NCBI GenBank assembly: GCA_900315265.1
Contig: OMYN01000011.1
Span: 1 to 64,000 of the forward strand
DNA: 64,000 nt
Direction: 5' to 3'
Source: an uncultured Eubacteriales bacterium
GTDB taxonomy: Bacteria > Bacillota > Clostridia > Lachnospirales > Bianqueaceae
In this document: one piece after another, positions 9,560-17,361 of the stretch
Layout of the letters: each line of letters begins with the position of its first letter
Position numbering within the stretch: position 1 is the first letter of the stretch
Notes under the pieces: model-generated
The model's database searches: none
What the model saw: only the letters and a program-made list of their open reading frames with translations
Told to the model about the DNA's origin: nothing
Position numbers and translations under genes: made by a program

Positions 9560-11915
9560 GTGCTTTCTTCTTTCTTGTCATGGCGCAAATGCCAACGTAC
9601 GCGATCCAAACGATCACCGATGCCAGCGTGATGATGATGCCGTAGAACAGGCCCGGCGTCCTATATTCAAGCTGGATCGTGTGGTCTCCCTGGGGCACGG
9701 TAAAGCCGATAAAACCTACATTCGCCTCGACCAAAGGCTGTTTTTTCCCGTCGATATACAAAGACCAGCCGTCCTCATAAGGAATACTGAAGAAAACGAA
9801 GCGGTCTTTATCAAAATCCGTCGTGCAGCGGACACCGACACGGGTCCTGGTCAGGTCCGATACGGTAAAGCGGGCCCGGACCTGACAGTCTCTGCGATAA
9901 TGGTCCTGGTCCGCTTGATAACCGGAGGCGTCATCGGTGTGGGTCAGGACATTTTCAAACTGAGGAGCCTGATCATCGTCCAGGCAGACCGCATGCAGCA
10001 TATAACCTGCCTTGTCCGCATCGGCGACTTTGTCCAGTTCCGACCTCAGGATATACTGGTCGTAGCAGAAGCCCATGGGGATATAATCCTCGTTCTCCCA
10101 GACATGATAACCAGCCATGTCCTGATAATAGCTGTAGTCGGGCATCAGGGTATCCCCGTCGCTGTTGTCAGTGTCCCCGAAATCCGAAGACATACCGATA
10201 CGGTCAAAATACCAGTGGACAGACAGCAGGCCTCTTACCTGATACTGGGTCTCCGGGATCTTGGAACTTACGTCCCGTTTTTCTCCGATATAGGTATAAA
10301 AGTCCATCAACGACCCCGGCACGATGCTGTGGAAAGCTCTCATACAGGATATTTTCCAGAACATACCCATATTGATCAAACTGTCGTCCGTATCGATCCG
10401 GACCACCTGATCTTTATCAGGGATCGTGATCTTGTCCTCGCCTTCGATCGCATCCGGGATCAGATAGGTTTTGGTGTCATAGGAACGGCTCTTGCCCCAC
10501 CATACAAAGACGTTTCCGTAAATCATCGAAAAGACACAAAGGGCTATAATGCTGCGGATAACGAACTTTTTCGGCTCTTTCCTCAGGCCGGGCACCAGGA
10601 AAACTCCCAGCAGGATCGACACGATGGCCGCAGCCGATACGATCAGGAAGAAATACCAGAATTCGTTGTCATACAGGCCCAGCCGCTGGAATTTGCCGTC
10701 TTCGAATTGAGGCGTCAGGGCAATGGCCAGTACGATCGCCAAAATGATGAAAAGTATGATCAAGGCATTATGCTGGATCCGCTCCTCCACTCCCCTGTCC
10801 ATGGCCCGGACCGTGGCCAGGATCAGCATGAGGGACAGCATATAAAACCAGCGGGCATAATAAGAAGAGTTAAAAGCTACATACAGAGCGTTCAGGCCCG
10901 GGATCAGAGCCATCAAAATAAGGATCCTTAAGAAATGGGTCAGCCAGTCATGCTTTTTGACCTGCATAAAGGAGATGACGCCGGAAACACTGAAGATCGG
11001 GATAAAAGCGGATAAAGAGGTCCACTTGGTATTAGCGTCCGGCAGCAAGATCTGTTTGGAAGGAAGCTCCGGCGGGAAGAGGAAGGAATTGATGATAGCC
11101 GGGATCCTTTCGCGGCTGTAATAAAGCCATACGTCAAAGCCGGACGGGAAGTTTTTGACCCGGGAATTCTGCATCACCGACATGGCCGACGGCAGCATCA
11201 GAACAAAACTCATCAGGAAACCAAGCACAGCCTCGAACAGGACCTGAAGAAAACGACTGAATTTCCAATGATAGCTCTTGCAGGCTACTTTCACAAAGAA
11301 ATAGATAATGATAAAGACGACTTCCCCGAAAAAGAAGTAATAATTGATCAGGGCGTTCAAGGCGACCGCCAGAGCAAAAGAACCATGGCTGCCCTTCTCC
11401 ATCAGATCATCAAGGCTGATCAGCATCAGAGGGAAGAAAATAAGAGGTTCATGGAAGTGATTGAAGAAAATATTATAGATGGAAAAGCCGCAGAAAGCGT
11501 ACAGAAGGCCGCCAAGCATGGCAAACTGCTCGTTTTTGACATACCGCTTAAAGTACATGGTCGAAAACAGGGTCGCGCATCCGAATTTTAAGATCAGAAG
11601 GGGACCCATCATGTAAGGCACCAGGCGGGAAGACAGCGGCACCGTCAGCCAGAAGAAGGGGCTGCCCAGCAGATAGAAAGAATAAGAACCGATAAAATTA
11701 GCTCCGATATCAGTATACCAGTTCCATCCCCACTGGCCGCTGCGGATGGCGTCATGGGCTGTCATGTAAAAGGGGATCTGCTGCGAATTGAAATCACCGA
11801 CAAACAGGAAATAACCATGGTCCCAGATCATGGCAGGCACAAAAATAACCGCGGCTGTGGCCAGCGCGATCAGGAAAGTTTTTAAATACAAATGCTTGAC
11901 AGTCACCGTTTTCAT
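9522..11915 (-). CDS. YfhO family membrane protein
   Basis: A 797-residue polytopic protein. It has a first membrane helix near residues 12-30, about a dozen hydrophobic segments through residue ~480, a long extracytoplasmic domain, and a last helix near residues 760-780 followed by a charged tail. Family features include DFNSQQIPFY near residue 41 and DGWSLYIDGKKQPLVEANVGF near the end. In Bacillus and Listeria, YfhO is a GT-C-like protein needed to add sugars to lipoteichoic acid, working with a CsbB-type transferase and a GtrA flippase. The same three partners are encoded here in one unit. The target polymer in this organism is an inference. Confidence 0.88.
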   Translation of the reverse strand: MKTVTVKHLYLKTFLIALATAAVIFVPAMIWDHGYFLFVGDFNSQQIPFYMTAHDAIRSGQWGWNWYTDIGANFIGSYSFYLLGSPFFWLTVPLSSRLVPYMMGPLLILKFGCATLFSTMYFKRYVKNEQFAMLGGLLYAFCGFSIYNIFFNHFHEPLIFFPLMLISLDDLMEKGSHGSFALAVALNALINYYFFFGEVVFIIIYFFVKVACKSYHWKFSRFLQVLFEAVLGFLMSFVLMLPSAMSVMQNSRVKNFPSGFDVWLYYSRERIPAIINSFLFPPELPSKQILLPDANTKWTSLSAFIPIFSVSGVISFMQVKKHDWLTHFLRILILMALIPGLNALYVAFNSSYYARWFYMLSLMLILATVRAMDRGVEERIQHNALIILFIILAIVLAIALTPQFEDGKFQRLGLYDNEFWYFFLIVSAAAIVSILLGVFLVPGLRKEPKKFVIRSIIALCVFSMIYGNVFVWWGKSRSYDTKTYLIPDAIEGEDKITIPDKDQVVRIDTDDSLINMGMFWKISCMRAFHSIVPGSLMDFYTYIGEKRDVSSKIPETQYQVRGLLSVHWYFDRIGMSSDFGDTDNSDGDTLMPDYSYYQDMAGYHVWENEDYIPMGFCYDQYILRSELDKVADADKAGYMLHAVCLDDDQAPQFENVLTHTDDASGYQADQDHYRRDCQVRARFTVSDLTRTRVGVRCTTDFDKDRFVFFSIPYEDGWSLYIDGKKQPLVEANVGFIGFTVPQGDHTIQLEYRTPGLFYGIIITLASVIVWIAYVGICAMTRKKKAHDTEDQAADPQV

Positions 11916-11954
11916 AGGTTCCTCTTTTCGCTGTTTTTAAAAAGCTTTGGGTCT

Positions 11955-11983
11955 ATTGTAACAAACCGCCGGATATAAAACAA
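11955..11983 (-). promoter_or_regulatory. Promoter of the YfhO-GtrA-GT2 unit
   Basis: On the minus strand, TTGTTT (11983-11978) and TACAAT (11960-11955) are 17 bp apart. The -35 hexamer overlaps the end of the feoB terminator. Confidence 0.6.
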
Positions 11984-12011
11984 GTCGGCACCCGTAAAGG
12001 CGCCGACTTGT
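11981..12011 (-). terminator. Terminator of the feo operon
   Basis: A GC-rich hairpin, CAAGTCGGC/GCCGACTTG with an inner CC/GG and a short loop, followed on the minus strand by TTTTATAT. It lies 34 nt after the feoB stop codon. Confidence 0.85.
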
Positions 12012-12044
12012 CGCTTCTAACTAGTTGATTTTCCTACCGTCTGA

Positions 12045-14483
12045 TCAGACGCGGACCTTGACTTTAAGATCAGTAGCTTCTTTATAAGGACGAACCAGCA
12101 TATAAATGATCACGCCGATCATGACAAGCGCGGCAATCAGACCTAGTACATTCATGTTGCCTGTGAAGACACATCCGATCTGGTAAATGATCAGGCTTAC
12201 CGTATAAGCCCAGCCGCACTGATATGCGATGGCGAACCAAGTCCATTTTGCACTGTTCATTTCACGCTTGATAGCACCGATCGCTGCAAAGCAGGGAGCG
12301 CACAGAAGGTTGAAAGCAAGGAAAGAATAAGCGGACAACGGAGTAAAATGAGCGGCTACGTTGTTCCAGATCTGCCATCCGTTTTCGGCAACATCGCTGC
12401 CGGCACCGTAAAGGATACCGAAGGTACCAACAACGTTCTCTTTGGCGATCAGGCCGGTGATCGTAGCAACGGCTGCTCTCCAGTTGCCCCATCCCAGAGG
12501 ATTGAAAATAGGAGCGATCGCATTTCCGAAGGCTGCCAGCATGGACTGATCCATATCGACCATACCGAAGGAGCCGTTTACAAATCCGAAACCGGACAAG
12601 AACCAGATAAGGATCGTGGCCAGCAGGATGATGGAACCGGCTTTTTTGATAAAGGACCAGCCGCGCTCCCACATGGAACGAAGAAGGTTTCCGACCGTCG
12701 GCCAATGGTAGGCAGGAAGCTCCATAACGAAGGGAGCCGGGTCACCCGCGAACATCTTTGTTTTCTTCAGCATGATACCGGAAATAATGATCGAAGCGAT
12801 CCCCAGGAAGTATGCGCTGACGGCGATCAGGCCGGAGTTGTGGAACAAAGCACCCGAGATCAGGGCGATAATAGGAAGCTTTGCCCCGCAGGGAATGAAG
12901 GTGGTAGTCATAACGGTCATACGGCGGTCGCGCTCGTTTTCAATGGTACGCGTCGACATGATTCCGGGAACGCCGCAACCGGTACCGATCAGAACGGGAA
13001 TGAAGGATTTTCCGGAAAGTCCGAACTTACGGAAGATACGGTCCATGACAAAGGCGATACGGGCCATATAACCGCAGCTTTCCAAAAATGCCAGGAAGAG
13101 GAACAGGACGAACATCTGGGGAACAAAGCCCAGAACGGCGCCGACACCGGCAACGATACCATCGATCACTAGACCGTGCAGCCATCCGTCTTCAGGAACC
13201 TTCAGAGCATCAAGCAGTTTCTCAACAAGGACCGGGATACCGGGGACCCAGACTCCGTAATCTGCAGGATCCGGTTCCTCGATGGTAAGATCTTTTTGAT
13301 AATCTTCATAGTCAGTCGGGATCTCGTCTGTAACATTGCCGTCATCATCGTACAGGTAGGCAATCGTCGTCAGATCTTTGGCATCTGCAGGATCCACGCC
13401 TTCTTTTTCCGCGGCTCCTTCAAAAGCTTCGATCTGAGCGCCGGGGATCTCGTATGCCTCGGCTGCTTTTTCATAATCAGCCGTGCCGATCGAGAAGAGA
13501 TGGTAGCCGTCGCCGAAAAGCTGATCATTGGTAAAATCGGTCACCCAGCCTCCGACCGTCGTTACGGATACATAATAAACGATCAGCATAACAATGGCAA
13601 AGATAGGAAGCGCCAGCCAGCGGTTGGTAACCACCTTATCGATCTTATCAGATACGGAAAGCTTGCCTTTATCCTTCTTTTTAATGACTCGGTTGATGAT
13701 CGAGGTAATGTAATTGTAGCGCTGATCGGTAATGATGCTTTCCGCATCGTCATCCAGTTCGGCTTCGGCTGCTTCGATATCCTTTTCGATATGGTCGCGG
13801 GTCGCCTGGTCCAGCTTAAGCTGTTCCATGACTTTTTCATCGCGTTCGAAGATCTTGATGGCATACCAGCGCTGCTGCTCGTCCGGATAATCATGAACGC
13901 AGGCTTCCTCGATATGGGCAAGCGCGTGCTCGACTACTCCGCTGAAATTGTGAGCGGGCGAAGGATGAATATCTGCTCTGGCCGCATCAACGGCTGCCTT
14001 GGCCGCTTCTTTGATGCCGGTCTCCTTCAAAGCGGAGATGGGTACTGCTTTTACTCCCATAGCCTTCTCCAGCTCTTTCAGGTCGATCGTGTCGCCCTTT
14101 TTATTGACGACATCCATCATATTGACAGCTATGATGACCGGGATGCCCAGTTCGGTAAGCTGGGTCGTCAGATAAAGGTTTCTTTCAAGGTTTGTGCCGT
14201 CGACGATATCAAGAATGGCATCGGGACGGTCCTGAACCAGGTAATTTCTGGCTACGACTTCCTCCAGTGTGTAAGGGGAAAGAGAATAAATACCCGGAAG
14301 GTCCGTGATGGTCACATCTTCATAACCTTTTAACTTTCCTTCTTTTTTCTCGACAGTTACTCCGGGCCAGTTTCCTACGAACTGGTTTGCGCCGGTTAAA
14401 GCATTGAATAACGTTGTTTTACCGCTGTTCGGGTTACCCGCCAGGGCAATCGTTATCTTTTCTCTGCCTATGGCATTGCTCAT
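12045..14483 (-). CDS. feoB: Ferrous iron transport protein B
   Basis: An 812-residue Fe(II) transporter. The N-terminal G domain has GNPNSGKTT (residues 17-25), DLPG near 61 and NMMD near 121. The helical S domain follows. The membrane part includes the two conserved Gate regions, for example PCGAKLPIIA. Between the first and second membrane helices (about residues 320-420) lies an acidic, low-complexity segment rich in Asp and Glu that is longer than in the classic E. coli protein. It is third in feoA-feoA-feoB, 52 bp after the second feoA. Confidence 0.96.
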   Translation of the reverse strand: MSNAIGREKITIALAGNPNSGKTTLFNALTGANQFVGNWPGVTVEKKEGKLKGYEDVTITDLPGIYSLSPYTLEEVVARNYLVQDRPDAILDIVDGTNLERNLYLTTQLTELGIPVIIAVNMMDVVNKKGDTIDLKELEKAMGVKAVPISALKETGIKEAAKAAVDAARADIHPSPAHNFSGVVEHALAHIEEACVHDYPDEQQRWYAIKIFERDEKVMEQLKLDQATRDHIEKDIEAAEAELDDDAESIITDQRYNYITSIINRVIKKKDKGKLSVSDKIDKVVTNRWLALPIFAIVMLIVYYVSVTTVGGWVTDFTNDQLFGDGYHLFSIGTADYEKAAEAYEIPGAQIEAFEGAAEKEGVDPADAKDLTTIAYLYDDDGNVTDEIPTDYEDYQKDLTIEEPDPADYGVWVPGIPVLVEKLLDALKVPEDGWLHGLVIDGIVAGVGAVLGFVPQMFVLFLFLAFLESCGYMARIAFVMDRIFRKFGLSGKSFIPVLIGTGCGVPGIMSTRTIENERDRRMTVMTTTFIPCGAKLPIIALISGALFHNSGLIAVSAYFLGIASIIISGIMLKKTKMFAGDPAPFVMELPAYHWPTVGNLLRSMWERGWSFIKKAGSIILLATILIWFLSGFGFVNGSFGMVDMDQSMLAAFGNAIAPIFNPLGWGNWRAAVATITGLIAKENVVGTFGILYGAGSDVAENGWQIWNNVAAHFTPLSAYSFLAFNLLCAPCFAAIGAIKREMNSAKWTWFAIAYQCGWAYTVSLIIYQIGCVFTGNMNVLGLIAALVMIGVIIYMLVRPYKEATDLKVKVRV

Positions 14484-14535
14484 TGATTCTGCTCCTTTTG
14501 CAACCTGCAGTTTGCTTTGATTCGTTAACGTACTA

Positions 14536-14757
14536 TTATTCGACTTCTACCATTTCGGCATCGTTTTTACGTACCGAAAGTTCGTACCCGCGTACCGTAA
14601 CTTCCACCGGATCCCCAAGGGGAGCAACTTTACGAATATAAATCTCTGTCCCTCTGGTGATACCCATGTCCATGATACGCCTTTTAACAGCGCCTTCACC
14701 GTGAAGCCTTACGACTTTAACAGTACTGCCGATCGGCGCATCGCGCAGTGTCTTCAT
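14536..14757 (-). CDS. feoA: FeoA domain protein (second copy)
   Basis: A 73-residue SH3-like FeoA protein starting MKTLRDAPIGSTVKVVRL, with the typical VKRRIMDMGITRGTEI pattern and VRGYELSVRKNDAEMVEVE at the end. FeoA is a small cytoplasmic partner of FeoB. It is closer to canonical FeoA than its upstream neighbour. GGAGGGATAAC precedes the ATG. Confidence 0.93.
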   Translation of the reverse strand: MKTLRDAPIGSTVKVVRLHGEGAVKRRIMDMGITRGTEIYIRKVAPLGDPVEVTVRGYELSVRKNDAEMVEVE

Positions 14758-14816
14758 GTTATCCCTCCTTCCTGGTGAAAATTGATAAGATCATAAAATC
14801 TTCTAAGATAGGTCGG

Positions 14817-15044
14817 TCATTCCGCCACCGGATCTACCATGATCCTTGATGACATCTCTTTGCTGACCGCGACTCGCGAACCTTTTACGTCGCAGATCGT
14901 GTTACCGTTGACGCTGGTCACTACTTTGATCGTATGGCCGACAGCAAACCCCAATTCTTCCATATGGTTTTTAATATCGGGGCTTCCTCCCACTTTACGG
15001 ACGGTTACGACGGAACCTGCTTCGATCAAGGGCAATGGAAGCAT
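14817..15044 (-). CDS. FeoA domain protein (first copy)
   Basis: A 75-residue FeoA-like protein with LIEAGSVVTVRKVGG, MEELGFAVGHTIKVV and DVKGSRVAVSKEMSSRIMV. An in-frame start 15 codons upstream is unlikely; the ATG at 15044 follows a perfect AAGGAGG with 9-nt spacing. As first gene behind the regulated promoter it should respond to iron. Tandem feoA genes before feoB are common in Clostridia. Confidence 0.9.
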   Translation of the reverse strand: MLPLPLIEAGSVVTVRKVGGSPDIKNHMEELGFAVGHTIKVVTSVNGNTICDVKGSRVAVSKEMSSRIMVDPVAE

Positions 15045-15086
15045 AATGGCACCTCCTTGGTTATATATGGCTAACTTGATTACGAA

Positions 15087-15115
15087 CATAATGTTAGTAC
15101 TGTCTAACCATTATG
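15087..15115. promoter_or_regulatory. Inverted-repeat operator in the feo promoter (DtxR/IdeR-like)
   Basis: The plus strand reads CATAATG-TTAG-N6-CTAA-C-CATTATG, a nearly perfect inverted repeat with one extra base. The TTAG/CTAA half-sites recall metal-dependent DtxR/IdeR/MntR operators. The octamer GCTAACTT recurs on both sides (15070-15077 and 15132-15139). The regulator itself is not in the window. Confidence 0.6.
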
Positions 15116-15119
15116 TCAA
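15091..15119 (-). promoter_or_regulatory. Promoter of feoA-feoA-feoB
   Basis: On the minus strand, TTGACA (15119-15114) and TAACAT (15096-15091) are 17 bp apart. An inverted repeat covers the spacer and the -10 hexamer, as expected for a repressed promoter. Confidence 0.78.
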
Positions 15120-15205
15120 TAGTCAGTTTTAGCTAACTTTTAATTTAAAATAGTTTTTTGTCACATATTTTTCTATCAATTGTTACTTGCCTATTGACCT
15201 ACGAT

Positions 15206-15235
15206 TTGTATTTGCCTGCTAGTTAGTGCTATAAT
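15206..15235 (+). promoter_or_regulatory. Promoter of queA
   Basis: TTGTAT (15206-15211) and a perfect TATAAT (15230-15235) are 18 bp apart, with TGC just before the -10 (extended -10 form). It is divergent from the feo promoter. Confidence 0.65.
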
Positions 15236-15278
15236 ACCGGATTGTATATAACAATGGTTGACGAAAGGTTACTGGCAT

Positions 15279-16334
15279 ATGAAGACTTCTGATTTTTATT
15301 ATGATCTGCCCCCGGAATTGATTGCTCAGACTCCCCTGAAAAATCGCAGTGATTCCCGTCTGATGGTACTGGATAAAAATACAGGTGCTATCCAGCACAG
15401 TCATTTTTATGATCTTGGAAAATTTTTACGCCCCGGCGACCGCCTGGTCCTTAATGACACCAAGGTGATCCCTGCCAGACTGATCGGCGAAAGAATGGAT
15501 ACCCACGGCCATGTGGAACTGCTTCTGCTGCATCGTCTGACGGAAGAACAGAAAAAGGAATACGGTTTGACCGGAATGGTGTGGGAAACGCTGGCGGGCC
15601 CGGGCAAAAAGGCCAGAGAAGGCTTTACGATCTCTTTCGGGGACGGCCGCCTGGTCGGCGAAGTCGTTAAGGTACTTCCTGATGGTAATCGTCTGGTCCG
15701 CTTTGATTTCGATGGCATTTTCGAAGAAGTCCTCGATCAGCTGGGACAGATGCCCCTGCCCCCTTACATTCACGAGCAGCTGGCTGATCCTTCCCGCTAC
15801 CAGACCGTCTACGCCCGCGAGGAAGGTTCAGCGGCCGCTCCTACAGCAGGCCTTCACTTTACCAAAGAACTGCTGGCACAGTTGCAGCAGGAAGGCATCG
15901 ATATTTCCTATGTGACACTGCACGTGGGACTGGGGACTTTCCGGCCGGTGAAGGCAGAAAATATCGAAGACCATCAGATGCACCGTGAGATCTATCACAT
16001 CAATGAAAAGACCGCACAGGAAATCAATGAAACCAAAGCAGCCGGCAGGCGTATCGTAGCTGTCGGGACGACTTCATGCCGCACACTGGAATCCGCTGCC
16101 GTCGCACCGGGAGTCGTTAAAGCCGGGGCTTCCGAGACCGGGATCTTCATTTATCCCGGATTCAAATTTCAGATCCTGGACGCTTTGATCACCAATTTCC
16201 ATCTTCCCGAATCGACTTTGATCATGCTTGTCAGCGCTCTGGCAGGCCGCGAGCATATCCTCAACGCTTATAATGAAGCTGTAAAAGAAAAATACCGCTT
16301 CTTCAGTTTCGGCGATGCCATGCTGATCCAGTAA
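15279..16334 (+). CDS. queA: S-adenosylmethionine:tRNA ribosyltransferase-isomerase
   Basis: A 351-residue enzyme that transfers the ribosyl part of SAM to preQ1-tRNA, giving epoxyqueuosine. Family features: [20 protein letters not shown] at the start, [34 protein letters not shown] and [19 protein letters not shown] seven codons upstream is in frame, but the ATG at 15279 gives the standard QueA N-terminus. It acts directly after Tgt. It is a single-gene transcript between the feo promoter and a bidirectional terminator. Confidence 0.95.
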   Translation: MKTSDFYYDLPPELIAQTPLKNRSDSRLMVLDKNTGAIQHSHFYDLGKFLRPGDRLVLNDTKVIPARLIGERMDTHGHVELLLLHRLTEEQKKEYGLTGMVWETLAGPGKKAREGFTISFGDGRLVGEVVKVLPDGNRLVRFDFDGIFEEVLDQLGQMPLPPYIHEQLADPSRYQTVYAREEGSAAAPTAGLHFTKELLAQLQQEGIDISYVTLHVGLGTFRPVKAENIEDHQMHREIYHINEKTAQEINETKAAGRRIVAVGTTSCRTLESAAVAPGVVKAGASETGIFIYPGFKFQILDALITNFHLPESTLIMLVSALAGREHILNAYNEAVKEKYRFFSFGDAMLIQ

Positions 16335-16351
16335 AAGAGTCCGAAATATAG

Positions 16352-16396
16352 AAAAGGAGCAGAAAGATCATAAGACCTTTCTGCTCCTTTTGTTTT
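16352..16396. terminator. Bidirectional terminator between queA and the SleB-type gene
   Basis: A perfect 15-bp stem, AAAAGGAGCAGAAAG/CTTTCTGCTCCTTTT, with a 10-nt loop and TTTT tracts on both strands. It separates convergent genes. Confidence 0.92.
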
Positions 16397-16425
16397 CATG
16401 ATACTGACCGGTCTATCCGGCAGAT

Positions 16426-17163
16426 TTACTTGAAGAAGTTATGTCCGCCGTAGCCGCCCGTATAAGTCAGGTTGTTCTCAAACCAGGAATAATCCGCGTT
16501 GCAGGATACGAAATATAAGGAACCATCCGTATAATCGACCCCGCTGATCGCGGTATCAACCGCTTCGATGACCGACTCGGACGGGACAGCATCATAATAA
16601 GTGCCGTTGCTGACAGGTTCAAACTGGCCATCTGAAAAGACAATGTCTGCTACGGTAGAACCGTAGCCTGCCTTCAAACGGTTCAGAATAACATCGGCAA
16701 CCATGACCTGACCGTGCTGGTCTTCGCAGCCGGCCTCCGCCATAACGATCTTTTCAAGGATCTGACGATCGTCCTGGGAGATCTGTATAGGCTGAAGGCT
16801 GTCCTCAGCAGTGCTTTCTTCTTCCGTCTGATCCGCTGTATCTGTCTCACTTTCCAGGACCGGCTGGCTGCTTTCTTCCGCAGCAGAACTTTCCCGGACA
16901 GATGCGATAGCCTTTGTCTTTGCGGAAACGCTGCGCTCCGCAGAAGATCCTTTGGCCTGAGCTGTTTCTTTGACTACTTCATCCTGCTTTTCGAGACTTG
17001 GTACATTCGATACCGGTTTCTCCTGTGTTACCGTCGTTTCTTCCTTATCGGAGACGGCCGTACCGGTACTGTCTGCCGGAGTGTACGCGCTTATATCGAA
17101 TGAAAAACCGATCGTCACCGCCAGCATGACACTTATGACAATATAACAGATTCTGCCTTTCAT
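16426..17163 (-). CDS. Secreted cell wall hydrolase, SleB/CwlJ family
   Basis: A 245-residue exported protein. Residues ~5-25 are a signal segment, residues ~30-130 are a Ser/Glu/Thr-rich linker, and the last ~110 residues are the hydrolase_2 (SleB-like) domain. That domain starts ILEKIVMAEAGCED, where Glu143 is at the place of the catalytic acid, and has VMVADVILNRLKAG. Such domains cleave peptidoglycan glycan strands. I chose the ATG at 17163 because AAGGAGG lies 5-6 bases upstream; a start 8 codons earlier has no such site. Family membership does not mean spore germination, since vegetative members are common in Lachnospiraceae. Confidence 0.88.
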   Translation of the reverse strand: MKGRICYIVISVMLAVTIGFSFDISAYTPADSTGTAVSDKEETTVTQEKPVSNVPSLEKQDEVVKETAQAKGSSAERSVSAKTKAIASVRESSAAEESSQPVLESETDTADQTEEESTAEDSLQPIQISQDDRQILEKIVMAEAGCEDQHGQVMVADVILNRLKAGYGSTVADIVFSDGQFEPVSNGTYYDAVPSESVIEAVDTAISGVDYTDGSLYFVSCNADYSWFENNLTYTGGYGGHNFFK

Positions 17164-17320
17164 TTTTCCTCCTTGCAAAGCCTGCATCGCAGACTTCCGG
17201 GAGAATTTCAGGCAACATGCTCTGTGTTTTTTCTCACCTTGCTCTTCTTCTCTATGTCTTCTATCCGGCGGAACTTACCGCCGATGTGCTGGATCCCGGG
17301 TTCGGGAGATCCCGAACAAT
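17164..17320 (-). promoter_or_regulatory. Long structured 5' leader of the wall hydrolase gene
   Basis: About 155 nt separate the promoter from the start codon. It holds a perfect GTTCGGGA/TCCCGAAC hairpin (17300-17317), a CGGCGG/CCGCCG hairpin with 6-nt loop (17266-17283), and GCCTG/CAGGC arms near the ribosome binding site (about 17179-17213). It does not match a riboswitch class that I can recognise. Confidence 0.5.
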
Positions 17321-17326
17321 ACCGAC

Positions 17327-17355
17327 ATTATAGCCAAGTGCGGACCAAATGTCAA
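17327..17355 (-). promoter_or_regulatory. Promoter of the SleB-type gene
   Basis: On the minus strand, consensus TTGACA (17355-17350) and consensus TATAAT (17332-17327) are 17 bp apart. It begins 7 bp after the stop of the LOTUS-domain gene. Confidence 0.88.
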
Positions 17356-17361
17356 ATCGGA

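Noticed and set aside
9474-10931. 485-codon open frame on the plus strand, antisense to the YfhO gene
   Set aside because: It has no start signal or known motif and its composition follows the complementary strand of a real gene.
13176-14333. 385-codon open frame antisense to feoB
   Set aside because: It mirrors the G-domain coding sequence; the residues are compositionally odd and no protein family is seen.
17164-17320. c-di-AMP (ydaO/yuaA) riboswitch before the wall hydrolase gene
   Set aside because: A short stretch recalls the GAACCCG...CAGC part, but the order of the other conserved blocks is missing, so I did not call it.
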